NCBI GenBank assembly: GCA_035647455.1
Contig: DASRNI010000017.1
Coordinates: forward strand, 1 to 23,560
Direction of reading: 5' to 3'
Length of the DNA: 23,560 nt
Source of the DNA: UBA1361 sp035647455
GTDB lineage: Bacteria > Bacillota_I > Bacilli_A > RFN20 > CAG-826
A program made the position numbers and the translations under genes. Below the pieces are notes generated by a model, which saw only the letters and a list, made by a program, of their open reading frames with translations, was not told the DNA's origin and ran no database searches. Each line of letters starts with the position of its first letter. Position 1 is the first letter of the stretch. This document shows, piece after piece, positions 1 through 8,452 of the stretch.

Positions 1-93
1 ACTGTCGCCCCATTTTTTGAACAACTAACGGAGAAGTTTATTAAACTTATTGTCAAACTAAATCTTGATTCGCTATGTGAAAGCACGACTTAA
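1..93 (+). CDS. C-terminal fragment of an unidentified protein
   Basis: Frame 1 is open from the window edge to a TAA at 91-93 and encodes 30 residues. Codon choice resembles the other genes here, and the following 120 bases are AT-rich and non-coding, so this looks like the tail of a gene that starts outside the window. There is too little sequence to recognise a family. It could also be a chance opening, since only 31 codons are visible. Confidence 0.4.
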   Translation, partial: TVAPFFEQLTEKFIKLIVKLNLDSLCESTT

Positions 94-215
94 ACGGCAG
101 TTAACAAGCTTTTAATCGCGGTCTTAACGCATTTTACTAAACACGATGACTTATAGTTAAAGTTGCAAAAGTGCTTTATTTTACTTACGATGAAGAAAGT
201 AAAGGAGAACAAACT

Positions 216-899
216 ATGTTTAAAAAATTAACGCCCTTAATCTTTACGTTTCTTTTTATTGCAAGCTGTTCGGGCAAAGAAAGTAGTACGAGTAATGTTT
301 CTTCTTTTGAAGAGTCACTTTCATCAATTAGTGCGATCGTTAGCTCAAGTCTAAACGAAGAACCAATAGTTTCTAGTTCAGTAAAAGAAGAAGTTGATCA
401 ATTTGCTGGGCTTTCTCCTAATGCCCGTAAAGTCGCCGAGTACTTGAAAAACAATGAAAGTTGCGACGAGAAAAGTTATTTTAAAGTAACTGCACGTTAC
501 TTTCCTGGCGGGGTGACAATGATTAATATGTTTGCGTATCATTATGATGATCAACTGTTTGCGACTTACGGCGAACTGATTGATACGGAAGATGACGTCC
601 AGGCCAACGGTTACGTGATCTTTGAATGGGGTCGCTTTTTAAAAGGCTACTTTGGCGGCAACTACCAAAGTGGTGATTTATACGTCGAAGATATTCAGTT
701 TTATGAAATGTACGGAAGTGGGATAAATTTAACGGACTGGAGTAAAGCAGTTTACGGTGAAACTAACTTTCCAAACCCAGAAACAAGTGCGCACATGGAA
801 GCCGGTTTCGACTTAGCGTTTATGTGTCTTCAAGATGGGATTGAGTACGGTGAAGAATTTTTAAATACAGCGTTTAGTCCAAAACTTTCTTTAATTTAA
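216..899 (+). CDS. Putative membrane-anchored lipoprotein, unknown function
   Basis: This predicted lipoprotein has 227 residues. I chose the ATG at 216 because AAAGGAG lies at 201-207, eight bases upstream. The frame stays open to an earlier ATG at 171, but that start has no ribosome site and would put charged residues before the signal peptide. From 216 the protein begins MFKK, has a hydrophobic core at residues 8-15, and then the lipobox IASC with Cys18 as the likely lipidated residue. Residues 19-55 are rich in Ser and Glu and probably form a flexible tether; the remaining roughly 165 residues look like a folded extracytoplasmic domain rich in Tyr, Phe and Gly. I recognise no family. LspA, encoded at 15357, could process it. 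It appears monocistronic, with a weak terminator candidate after it. Confidence 0.75.
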   Translation: MFKKLTPLIFTFLFIASCSGKESSTSNVSSFEESLSSISAIVSSSLNEEPIVSSSVKEEVDQFAGLSPNARKVAEYLKNNESCDEKSYFKVTARYFPGGVTMINMFAYHYDDQLFATYGELIDTEDDVQANGYVIFEWGRFLKGYFGGNYQSGDLYVEDIQFYEMYGSGINLTDWSKAVYGETNFPNPETSAHMEAGFDLAFMCLQDGIEYGEEFLNTAFSPKLSLI

Positions 900-925
900 A
901 CAAGCCCACAATTAATTACAAAATA

Positions 926-953
926 GGACAAAACAATAATTTGTTTTCCTTTT
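926..953 (+). terminator. Weak intrinsic terminator candidate after the lipoprotein gene
   Basis: GG-(AC bulge)-AAAAC at 926-934 can pair with GTTTTCC at 943-949, followed by TTTT. The stem is AT-rich with a two-base bulge, so it is only a candidate. The rest of the 900-1059 gap is AT-rich and holds an imperfect palindrome at 991-1005 and the promoter of the next gene. Confidence 0.35.
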
Positions 954-1040
954 AATTAAGTAAAAAAACTATTTATTTACTAGAAAAGAGCACGTTTTAA
1001 GCGTGTAAATCAAAAATGACGAGTTTTACAATAGTAAAAA

Positions 1041-1049
1041 TGATAAAAT
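1041..1049 (+). promoter_or_regulatory. Extended -10 promoter of the helicase gene, short leader
   Basis: TGATAAAAT fits an extended -10 (TGn plus TAAAAT, one mismatch from TATAAT). No good -35 lies at the usual distance. A start point seven bases after the hexamer would be near 1056, only about four bases before the ATG at 1060. No Shine-Dalgarno sequence is present, so the mRNA is predicted to be essentially leaderless. Confidence 0.55.
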
Positions 1050-1059
1050 AATTTTAACA

Positions 1060-4000
1060 ATGTCTAATAGCAAAATAAGTAGTGTAATTGCCAAAGGGAT
1101 TAAACAAGCAAAGTGGATCACGATTGAATACAGTAACCGCCAAGGCGAAATAACTTATTACTGGATTGCGATTCATGATATTTTAATTTCAAAAAAACAG
1201 TTAGTTGTTGATGCTTTTAATGTGACAAAAATGAATCAAGATAGTGACGGCATTCTCGCGGGAGTTCCAATCGATTTTGAGCGAATTCAAAGTGCTGCCT
1301 TACTACCGCAGACAAGTTATAAACAAAATGAAAAATTAATTGAAAAAGTTGAATTACATCTTGAGCAACTCGCGTGGCTCAAGTACGACGAATTTAATGA
1401 TGAAATTCTTGATTACATTGAACTTTGTGTTAAGCATGAAGAAGTAAGCTACCAAGATGAAACAATTATGCTTGAAGGTGTTGACCATGAAGCATTAATG
1501 AGTTTTAAAGAACAAACTAAATTCCCCTTAACTTTAATTCAAAGTGCAACCTTAATTAGCGGAATCGAATATTTAAGTAATCTCGAAGAAAAGCGGAAGT
1601 ATTATGAAGTAACTTTAGCGCTTAATATGCTAAGTATTAATACAAAGCGCGGACTTTTCGTTGTTGCCTATAAAGAAGCAACATTTGATCCAGTTGGACG
1701 AACATTAGTACTTGGGGAAGATATTATTTTTAATTACAACTTTAAAGATAAAGGCGCTGAAAAACCATTTGCGAATTTACGTAACTATCTCGATATTGAA
1801 ACGGATTATTTTACGGAGTTATATTTAGAAGATGCTAAAGCCGCTACGGATCTTTTAATGACAGAAGTTGCTAAATACGGGGAAAGTGTTGATGACTTAC
1901 CGCATTTTATGAACTTAGTGCGCCGTTATGACAACGTTATTGCCGAAGAACTTTCAGCAATTAAACACCGGAAAGCGCTTGGAACATTAAATGTGCCACT
2001 TGAAGCGTTCTTTGGCAACATGAGTACGAAACTTTTACGCAGAAGTCGCGCGGTCGATGTGATGTTACTTGATGAAAAAGCTAATATTGATCAGCTTCGT
2101 GTTATTTATAATGCGCTTGTTCAGCCAATCACATATGTCCAAGGACCACCAGGAACAGGAAAAACACAAACGATTATTAATATTTTGATTTCTGCCTTTT
2201 TTAATAAACAAACAGTATTAGTTAGCACAAACAACAATAAACCAATTGATGATATTTATATGAAAATGACTTCAATTAAAGCACCTGACTATAACACTAA
2301 TATTCCGTTACCAATCTTACGTCTCGGGAATAAAGAACGTGTTCTTGAAGCTCTTGATAATATGCAAGCATTAATTAAATGGAGCGAATATTACGATGTC
2401 CATGAAGAAAAGCTTGCACGCCACTTGCTCCACAATAAAGATAAAGCCCGGGAAATCAACCGCTTGTTAAGTGATTACCAAGATCGGATTGAACTGCTCG
2501 AAAACATTGAGACAATGGAGAAGTTTTTGAAAACTGATGACTTAACTTTAAGCACAAGAGTGCAAATTTTAATTAGTGAAAATAAAGAAAGACTTGCTAA
2601 AATCCCGTATGTTTATGAAGACGAAATTCATGCGATGCTTAAAAAAGCTGATGCGACGTTTTTCACTTGGCTCTTTTTTACATCAGTTAAACATATTAAG
2701 CGGCTCAAAGAGCCGAAATACGAAAAGCTCCATGAAATACTTAAAGCTGAAGACGAAGATGAAAAATTCAAAGCTTTTAATAACTTTACCGCTAACGCCG
2801 AAAACTTAAAACTATTACAGCGCGTTTTCCCGCTTATCTTAACAACAAATCAAAGTGCGTACCGCCTTGGACCACAAGGTGAAAATTTTGATCTTACTAT
2901 TATTGATGAAGCCGGACAAAGTTCCATTGGTTACGCTTTATATCCAATGAGTCGAGCTAAAAGACTCTTACTTGTAGGTGATAATAATCAGCTTCGTCCT
3001 GTCGTTACTGTTCCACCTGAAACGAATAATGCTCTATTTAGTAAGTATTACATTGCCGAAGCATATAATTACGTCACGAACTCAATTTTAAGAACAATGC
3101 AGAAACTTGATAATATTTCGAAAACAGTCATTTTGCGTTACCATTACCGTTCGCGCAAACAAATTGTCGAATTTAGTAATCGAAAATATTATGGTGGTAA
3201 GTTAAAATTTATGCGGACTGATGAAAGTCCCAAGGCATTAACTTTTATTGATATTGATAACAGTCCAACGAACCGGCCGATTGATAATAACTACAACGAA
3301 AAGGAAATTGCTGCAATTATTGCGCATATTAAAAGTAACAAAGCTCAAAATGTTGGTGTCATTACACCATTTGTCAATCAAGCAGCGTATTTAAAAGATT
3401 CATTAGTGCAAGCAGGCTTAAGTAATGTTGAAGTTGGTACAGTGCATAAGTTCCAAGGTGATGAAAAGAACGTCATTTACTTTTCAACCTCAATTTCCAA
3501 GCACACTAGTGACGGTGCATTTGAATGGGTTAAGGATAATGATGAATTAATTAATGTCGCCTTAACTAGAGCACGTGACCGTTTTGTCCTTGTTACTGAC
3601 TATAAAGATATTAAACGCCGATCAGACGTAAATAATAACTTAATCGAATTATTAGAATACGTTAAAAGTAACGGTTTAACTGTTGAAGACTTAACGACCG
3701 ATGAAGATTTTGCCCGCCGTAAACATTTAAAATCAAAACGTGAAGAAGAATTACTGCAAACGATTACACAAGTCTTATCAATGGGGAACTACCGTTATCA
3801 AGTCGAAACGCACGTTAAAGTTTCTTCAATTTTAGATCTTTATACAACACCGGAAAAGTTTAACTATGGCTTAAAAGCCGAGTTTGACTTCGTGATCTTT
3901 AAAGTTGTACGTAACCAAAAAACACCAGTGCTCGTGATTGAACTTGATGGCCCTGAACATACAGCGGTTAAAAGACGGCGATATAACGATAAGCTAAAAG

Positions 4001-4104
4001 AAAAAATATGTGCTGATAATAATATTATTATCCGAAGAATCCCGAATGATTATTCCCGTCGTTATTTGTTCGTTAAAGAGTTCTTAAAGTCTGTCTTAAC
4101 ATAG
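1060..4104 (+). CDS. WYL-like / SF1 (Upf1-like) helicase / DUF2726 nuclease-fold fusion
   Basis: This 1014-residue ATP-dependent nucleic-acid enzyme has three parts. Residues 15-85 resemble a WYL-type ligand-sensing domain (IEY at 22-24, PIDFERI at 70-76), a tentative call. The SF1 helicase core carries Walker A GPPGTGKT at 362-369, Walker B DEAGQ at 616-620, motif III VGDNNQL at 639-645, motif IV around RYHYRSR at 693-699, motif V GTVHKFQGDE at 793-802 and motif VI VALTRARD at 833-840. A helical, charged insert lies between Walker A and B (about 440-600). The last 150 residues match the DUF2726 restriction-endonuclease-like fold: D943, E961-L-D963 and a basic RRR/K stretch after it. DEAGQ places it near Upf1/Dna2-type SF1B helicases. 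The gene stands alone with its own promoter. A role in DNA or RNA processing, possibly defence, is inference. Confidence 0.85.
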   Translation: MSNSKISSVIAKGIKQAKWITIEYSNRQGEITYYWIAIHDILISKKQLVVDAFNVTKMNQDSDGILAGVPIDFERIQSAALLPQTSYKQNEKLIEKVELHLEQLAWLKYDEFNDEILDYIELCVKHEEVSYQDETIMLEGVDHEALMSFKEQTKFPLTLIQSATLISGIEYLSNLEEKRKYYEVTLALNMLSINTKRGLFVVAYKEATFDPVGRTLVLGEDIIFNYNFKDKGAEKPFANLRNYLDIETDYFTELYLEDAKAATDLLMTEVAKYGESVDDLPHFMNLVRRYDNVIAEELSAIKHRKALGTLNVPLEAFFGNMSTKLLRRSRAVDVMLLDEKANIDQLRVIYNALVQPITYVQGPPGTGKTQTIINILISAFFNKQTVLVSTNNNKPIDDIYMKMTSIKAPDYNTNIPLPILRLGNKERVLEALDNMQALIKWSEYYDVHEEKLARHLLHNKDKAREINRLLSDYQDRIELLENIETMEKFLKTDDLTLSTRVQILISENKERLAKIPYVYEDEIHAMLKKADATFFTWLFFTSVKHIKRLKEPKYEKLHEILKAEDEDEKFKAFNNFTANAENLKLLQRVFPLILTTNQSAYRLGPQGENFDLTIIDEAGQSSIGYALYPMSRAKRLLLVGDNNQLRPVVTVPPETNNALFSKYYIAEAYNYVTNSILRTMQKLDNISKTVILRYHYRSRKQIVEFSNRKYYGGKLKFMRTDESPKALTFIDIDNSPTNRPIDNNYNEKEIAAIIAHIKSNKAQNVGVITPFVNQAAYLKDSLVQAGLSNVEVGTVHKFQGDEKNVIYFSTSISKHTSDGAFEWVKDNDELINVALTRARDRFVLVTDYKDIKRRSDVNNNLIELLEYVKSNGLTVEDLTTDEDFARRKHLKSKREEELLQTITQVLSMGNYRYQVETHVKVSSILDLYTTPEKFNYGLKAEFDFVIFKVVRNQKTPVLVIELDGPEHTAVKRRRYNDKLKEKICADNNIIIRRIPNDYSRRYLFVKEFLKSVLT

Positions 4105-4162
4105 AATAAGTGCAATTTAATTGTAAAAAGTAACTGTTCTTTTATTTTCTTAATTTATTAGT

Positions 4163-4168
4163 TATAAT
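4163..4168 (+). promoter_or_regulatory. -10 box of the pheST promoter
   Basis: A perfect TATAAT lies just upstream of the Phe T-box leader, placing the transcript start near 4175. The -35 region (around 4138-4145) is T-rich and poorly matched. Confidence 0.6.
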
Positions 4169-4171
4169 AAA

Positions 4172-4366
4172 TAAGCGTTGAAGAGGCGTAGTAATGCGCA
4201 AAGTTTATGATCTAGCGAGTAGTGAAAAGGTGGAAGCACTATGAGTAAACAGCATGAATTCACCTTGGAGCAGGTTGATGACCCGTTGACGACGTTACCG
4301 TCATAATTAAGTGGCAAATAGGATGGTACCACGGCGCAAGTCGTTCCTAAAGGGGACGCTTTTTTA
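4172..4366 (+). promoter_or_regulatory. T-box riboswitch, tRNA-Phe specific, pheST leader
   Basis: The leader shows canonical T-box elements. Stem I has the S-turn AGTA at 4190-4193 facing GAA at 4256-4258, directly followed by specifier TTC (Phe) at 4259-4261 and then A. Stem ATGC/GCAT closes the loop above and GG/CC below. The AG-bulge AGCGAG and distal GGTGGAAG follow. The T-box proper, AGGATGGTACCACGG, is at 4320-4334; its TGGT would pair with an ACCA tRNA end. Uncharged tRNA-Phe should stabilise the antiterminator and allow pheST transcription. Confidence 0.92.
4342..4365 (+). terminator. Regulated intrinsic terminator of the pheS T-box
   Basis: CGTTCC at 4342-4347 pairs with GGGACG at 4353-4358 (one G-T pair) around a five-base loop, followed by a T run at 4360-4365. 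It competes with the antiterminator formed by the T-box sequence just upstream. Confidence 0.85.
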
Positions 4367-4383
4367 TTAAAAGGGGGAAAGTT

Positions 4384-5421
4384 ATGAGTCAAGATTTAGA
4401 TAAACTTAAACAAGAAGCAATCGCCGCAATTGAAAGTGCGAGTGATTTAGGTGTCTTAAAGAAACTTCATCAAGAATATTTAGCAAGGCGCGGCCTTGTC
4501 ATGAGCTTGATGGCGAAGCTACGCGAATTACCAAACGAAGAAAAGCGTGCTTTTGGCCAAAAGGTGAATGAACTTAAAGTAATGCTGCAAGATGCCTTTA
4601 GCGAAAAAGAAGAAGTTTTAGGCGAACAAGCATTAATAGATAAGCTTGAAACAGAAAAGCTTGACTTAACATTGCCTGGTAAAAAAATAACTCCCGCGCC
4701 AATGCATCCTTTTCAAATAATTAAAGACGAAATGATTACAATCTTTTTAGGGATGGGTTATAACGTTGTTGAAGGGACGGAAGTTGAAGAAGATTTATTT
4801 AACTTTACACTGTTAAATATTCCCGAAAACCACCCCGCGCGCGATATGCAAGATACGTTTTATATAAGTGACACACTGCTTTTACGCACGCACACAAGTC
4901 CAAGCCAAGCGCGAGTCATGAACGAAAACCCGGGTGCACCAGTCAAAATGATTAGTCCTGGTAAAGTTTATCGCCGTGACGAAGACGATAATACGCATAG
5001 TCATCAGTTTGGCCAAATTGAAGGACTTGTGATTGATAAAGATATTAATCTAGGTCACTTACAAGCAACACTTAATTTATTTGTACAAAAGATGTTTAGT
5101 AAAACTGCCAAAGTGCGTTTCCGTAGTAGTTACTTCCCATTTACCGAACCAAGTGTTGAAGTTGATGTAAGCTGCCACCATTGCGGTGGTAAAGGCTGTC
5201 CAACTTGTAAACAAACCGGTTACATTGAAATTCTTGGCGCAGGAATTGTTAATCCGCAAGTTTTAGAACTAAACGGCTATGATCCCGCTCTTTATAGCGG
5301 CTTTGCCTTTGGCATCGGGATTGAACGCGTGGCAATGCTACGATACGGCATCGATGACATTCGCCGCTTTTATCAAAATGACTTACGGTTCCTAAATTCA
5401 TTTCCGCGGGAGGGTAAATAA
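4384..5421 (+). CDS. pheS: Phenylalanyl-tRNA synthetase alpha subunit
   Basis: PheS is the catalytic subunit of the cytoplasmic alpha2-beta2 synthetase that charges tRNA-Phe. The 345-residue length is normal. The N-terminal 80 residues form the helical coiled-coil arm. The class II core follows, with the motif 2 region around KVYRRDEDDNTHSHQFGQIE, the Cys cluster CHHCGGKGCPTC near 261-272 seen in many bacterial PheS proteins, and motif 3 GIGIERVAML. An AAGGGGG ribosome site lies seven bases before the ATG. The gene follows a Phe-specific T-box, so expression should rise when tRNA-Phe is uncharged. The stop codon directly abuts the pheT ATG, indicating coupled synthesis of the two subunits. 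Confidence 0.97.
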   Translation: MSQDLDKLKQEAIAAIESASDLGVLKKLHQEYLARRGLVMSLMAKLRELPNEEKRAFGQKVNELKVMLQDAFSEKEEVLGEQALIDKLETEKLDLTLPGKKITPAPMHPFQIIKDEMITIFLGMGYNVVEGTEVEEDLFNFTLLNIPENHPARDMQDTFYISDTLLLRTHTSPSQARVMNENPGAPVKMISPGKVYRRDEDDNTHSHQFGQIEGLVIDKDINLGHLQATLNLFVQKMFSKTAKVRFRSSYFPFTEPSVEVDVSCHHCGGKGCPTCKQTGYIEILGAGIVNPQVLELNGYDPALYSGFAFGIGIERVAMLRYGIDDIRRFYQNDLRFLNSFPREGK

Positions 5422-7803
5422 ATGTTAGTATCAAGACGTCTCTTAGAAAAGTATGTTGACTTATCGAAGATTACCGACGAAGAAATTAGTAATAAACTTA
5501 CTTTCGCCGGGATTGAAGTTGAACAATATTTCGCGCTCAGTAACGCAACTAATTTAGTGATTGGTGAAGTAGTTACAAGTGAAAAAATTAAAGACGCGGA
5601 TAACTTAAGTTTATGTAGTGTCACGGTTAAAGCGGGTAAAAAGCCGTTAAGTATTGTTTGTGGCGCACCAAACGTTGCGGCTGGTCAAAAAGTTATTGTC
5701 GCCCAAGTCGGTGCATTGCTCGGTGACTTTAAAATTAAAAAAGCAACAATTAAAGGTGTACCTAGTGAAGGGATGATCTGTAGTTTAAGTGAACTTGGTG
5801 TCCCTGACTTACTCTTAAGCGAAGAAAGTAAAGCGGGGATTCACGTTTTACCAAGTGACGCAGTTGTTGGCAACACTGATGTTTTAAACTATTTAGGTTT
5901 AGAAGATACACTTTTTGATGTCCGCCCGTTACCAAACAGGAGTGACGTTTATAGTGTGATTAATTTAGCGCGTGAACTTAGCGCGCTCTTTGAGCGGCCG
6001 TTCCTTTGGGATAGAAGCGATGTAACGCGCGACTTTAAAACAAAACTTAAACTAAGTGTTACTGCGCAAGATACCCCAGCTTTTACACTAACCGAAATTA
6101 AAAACATTACGGTAACAGAAAGCCCCGCGTGGCTCAAAGATCTTCTTTTAAAACATGAAATGCGCCCAATTAACACCGTAGTGGACGTTGCTAACTATGT
6201 GATGCTTTTAACGGGCAGACCACTCCATATGTACGATTTAGATAAAGTGAAAAGTAAAACATTTGTCGTAGAAGACAACTTAAACACGAAGTTTATGGGA
6301 CTAGACGAAACCGAGTACGAAGTAAAAGCAGGTGACCAAGTAATTACCGTTAATAACGAAGTTGCGTGTCTTGGTGGTGTTCTTGGTGCACTTGATAGTG
6401 CTGTTACACTTGGCTCAACAAATATTGCGATGGAAGTTGCCGTGTTTAATCAAACAGTAATTCGTAAAACAAGTCAGCGCCTTAGTTTACTAAGTGACGC
6501 AAGTCTCCGCTTTAGTCGCGGCATTAACTTTAGTGCGACAAGTGATGCGGTTACTCTTGCTTTAACGTTAATCAAAGAACTTCACCAAACGGCGAAAGTT
6601 AGTGATACAGTAAGTGTGACACTTTCGACACCAGAAGAACAGAAGATCGTTTATAATCCAGAACTCATTAATAAGCTCCTTGGCACAGCATTTAGTGATG
6701 CGGAAATTAAAGCAACGTTAGCACGCCTTAATATCTTTGTAACAAAAGATAACACGGTTAAGTATCCACCTTATCGCCGTGACTTATTTACAAACGCTGA
6801 CTTAGCGGAAGAAGTAATTCGCTTAAAAGGCTTTAGCTTTATTAATGAAGAGCTCCCCGCGCTTGCCGCTAGTGTTGGCAGTCTTACTCCGTACCAAGCA
6901 CGACGTAAAGAGTTACGTAGTTACTTACGGAACTCGGGGCTATATGAAGTTTTAACGTATACGTTAGTTAGTAAAAAAGAAGCCGAAACGTTTACGACAC
7001 TTCACAAACATAAGCTTTTAAAACTAAGGCACCCGATGACGCCGGTTCATGAATATTTACGTGGACATATTCTGCCCAGTTTACTCAATACGGTTAATTA
7101 CAATACAAGTCGGCAAAATAGTGACTTCGGGCTTTTTGAAATAAGCGAAATTACCGCAGAAAACTATCACGCTGAACATTTAGCGATTGCGCTTGTTGGT
7201 CAAAAAAGTCTCCAAGAACAACTCGTTAAAACAAAGTACGACTTTTATGACATGAAAGGTTACGTCGAAAGTATCTTTACGCTCTTCGGAGTTAAGAGTA
7301 ACCGCGTGAAGTTTGTCGCGGCACAAAATTATCCGGAATTTCATCCGTACCAAACCGCAGAAATAATTGTGCAAGGTAAATTAGTGGGCGTACTCGGTGT
7401 CGCCCATCCTAACATTACAAAAGCACTTAACATATCGACGAGCTTAGTGCTGCTTGAGTTAAACTTAACTGAAGTACTAAGTCTACAAGTTGGCCAAGCT
7501 AAAATGGAAAAAGTTTCGCGCTATCCAAGCGTAACGCGTGACGTCGCTTTTGTGGTCGGTGAAGAAGTCACAACCGAAGCAATCATTACAACATTAAAGC
7601 GTGGTGCTGGTAAACTTGTTCAAGATATTGTGCTTTTTGATGTTTTTAAAAGTCCCGCTTTAGGACACGGTAAAAAGAGCGTAGCGCTTGGCATTAAACT
7701 CCAGGCCCAGGACGCAACACTTCGTGAAGAAGAAATTAACGAAGTAATTAAACAAATTATTCAAACGGCAACGACAAAACTCGGGGCCGAACTACGAGGT
7801 TAA
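5422..7803 (+). CDS. pheT: Phenylalanyl-tRNA synthetase beta subunit
   Basis: PheT is the beta subunit of PheRS; it binds tRNA and edits mischarged Tyr-tRNA-Phe. The 793-residue length is typical. Domains in order: N-terminal region, EMAP/tRNA-binding OB fold (about 45-130, including LSIVCGAPNVAAGQKV), the B3/B4 editing region (about 205-380, including RPINTVVDVANYVML and HMYDLDKVK), B5 (about 400-480), a catalytic-like core, and a C-terminal FDX-ACB domain from about M695 (RYPSVTRDVAFVV). The ATG follows GGAGGG at the end of pheS. Serine is almost always AGT or AGC, the house style of this chromosome. It is followed after one base by yceD, so pheS, pheT and yceD form one T-box-controlled transcript. 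Confidence 0.97.
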   Translation: MLVSRRLLEKYVDLSKITDEEISNKLTFAGIEVEQYFALSNATNLVIGEVVTSEKIKDADNLSLCSVTVKAGKKPLSIVCGAPNVAAGQKVIVAQVGALLGDFKIKKATIKGVPSEGMICSLSELGVPDLLLSEESKAGIHVLPSDAVVGNTDVLNYLGLEDTLFDVRPLPNRSDVYSVINLARELSALFERPFLWDRSDVTRDFKTKLKLSVTAQDTPAFTLTEIKNITVTESPAWLKDLLLKHEMRPINTVVDVANYVMLLTGRPLHMYDLDKVKSKTFVVEDNLNTKFMGLDETEYEVKAGDQVITVNNEVACLGGVLGALDSAVTLGSTNIAMEVAVFNQTVIRKTSQRLSLLSDASLRFSRGINFSATSDAVTLALTLIKELHQTAKVSDTVSVTLSTPEEQKIVYNPELINKLLGTAFSDAEIKATLARLNIFVTKDNTVKYPPYRRDLFTNADLAEEVIRLKGFSFINEELPALAASVGSLTPYQARRKELRSYLRNSGLYEVLTYTLVSKKEAETFTTLHKHKLLKLRHPMTPVHEYLRGHILPSLLNTVNYNTSRQNSDFGLFEISEITAENYHAEHLAIALVGQKSLQEQLVKTKYDFYDMKGYVESIFTLFGVKSNRVKFVAAQNYPEFHPYQTAEIIVQGKLVGVLGVAHPNITKALNISTSLVLLELNLTEVLSLQVGQAKMEKVSRYPSVTRDVAFVVGEEVTTEAIITTLKRGAGKLVQDIVLFDVFKSPALGHGKKSVALGIKLQAQDATLREEEINEVIKQIIQTATTKLGAELRG

Positions 7804-7804
7804 A

Positions 7805-8302
7805 ATGATTATAGATTTACGCGATGTTCGTGATGGTGAAGTAACTCTTACGGAAACACTTACAATAAAAACGTTTCCAAAAGAAGCCCATTACTCTTTA
7901 AAAGCAATTGAAAAGTTTACGCTTGCAGCAACTTTAGTTCCCGAGCACGATAGTGTTGGTGTATATTTAAAAGCGGAAGTTCCCGTAATGCTTGAATGCG
8001 CTTATACATTAAAGCACTTTAAGAGCACGGTTACACTAGACGAATACATTTGTTTTACAACAACTGCTAACGACGAAGAAGAAGAGCTCGATGACTGTTA
8101 TTATGAAAAAGGACCACACGTTGATTTAACAGCGTACGTCTTTATTTTACTCCTTAGTGCGATCCCGCTTAAAGTCGTCGCGCCAGGCGCTAAACTACCG
8201 GACGACGTCTTAACCGAAGAAGAGCATTCAAAGAGCGGCACGAACCGTCCGTTTGCCGGTGATCCAAAGTTAGATGCACTTTACGACGAACTTGACGACT
8301 AA
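7805..8302 (+). CDS. yceD: YceD/DUF177 family protein
   Basis: This 165-residue protein fits the YceD (B. subtilis YlbN) family, which is linked to large-subunit rRNA/ribosome metabolism. Supporting features are the LRDVRDGEV-like start, a central half-barrel region, an acidic stretch (NDEEEELDD) and the C-terminal NRPFAGDPKLDALYDEL, which resembles the family's usual DPRLAKL-type ending. The paired Cys motif seen in many members is reduced to Cys61, with another Cys near 99. The gene starts one base after the pheT stop, with GAGG before the ATG, so it is probably co-transcribed with pheST. The usual partner rpmF (ribosomal protein L32) does not follow; a terminator does. Confidence 0.75.
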   Translation: MIIDLRDVRDGEVTLTETLTIKTFPKEAHYSLKAIEKFTLAATLVPEHDSVGVYLKAEVPVMLECAYTLKHFKSTVTLDEYICFTTTANDEEEELDDCYYEKGPHVDLTAYVFILLLSAIPLKVVAPGAKLPDDVLTEEEHSKSGTNRPFAGDPKLDALYDELDD

Positions 8303-8338
8303 AACTTAAAAAGAAAACAGTAATAAAACATTCATAAA

Positions 8339-8367
8339 ATCAGCGAAAACACATCGCTGGTTTTTAT
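8339..8367 (+). terminator. Intrinsic terminator after yceD
   Basis: CAGCG at 8341-8345 pairs with CGCTG at 8355-8359 around a nine-base A-rich loop, followed by GTTTTTATTT. It closes the pheST-yceD unit and separates it from the mraZ promoter. Confidence 0.8.
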
Positions 8368-8391
8368 TTATGGAAATAAGAGCATTTTTTG

Positions 8392-8420
8392 TTTACAAAT
8401 CAATAAACTTTGTTTATAAT
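8392..8420 (+). promoter_or_regulatory. Sigma-A promoter of the mraZ (dcw) operon
   Basis: TTTACA (-35, 8392-8397) and TATAAT (-10, 8415-8420) are separated by 17 bases, giving a start near 8427, just upstream of the tandem MraZ-type repeats. Confidence 0.85.
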
Positions 8421-8432
8421 GAGTATATCAAG

Positions 8433-8452
8433 AAGTGGGAGAAAGTGGGAGA
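8433..8452 (+). promoter_or_regulatory. Tandem MraZ-type operator (two 10-bp direct repeats)
   Basis: AAGTGGGAGA occurs twice head to tail (8433-8442 and 8443-8452), giving GTGGG cores at an exact 10-bp period. MraZ is known to bind such spaced TGGG/GTGGG direct repeats ahead of its own gene. The second copy ends on the A of the mraZ ATG, so bound MraZ could block both early transcription and access to the ribosome site. Confidence 0.8.

Noticed and set aside
171..215. N-terminal extension of the lipoprotein
   Set aside because: It has no ribosome site and would bury the signal peptide; the ATG at 216 has AAAGGAG at good spacing.
2576..2809. 77-codon plus-strand frame inside the helicase gene
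   Set aside because: It is Lys-rich out-of-frame reading of the helicase coding sequence.
4162..4392. 76-codon minus-strand open frame opposite the pheS leader
   Set aside because: The plus strand is a clear T-box leader with promoter and terminator; nothing supports translation of the other strand.
8410..8451. N-terminal extension of mraZ
   Set aside because: It would begin inside the -10 box, before the transcript start, and adds residues no MraZ has.
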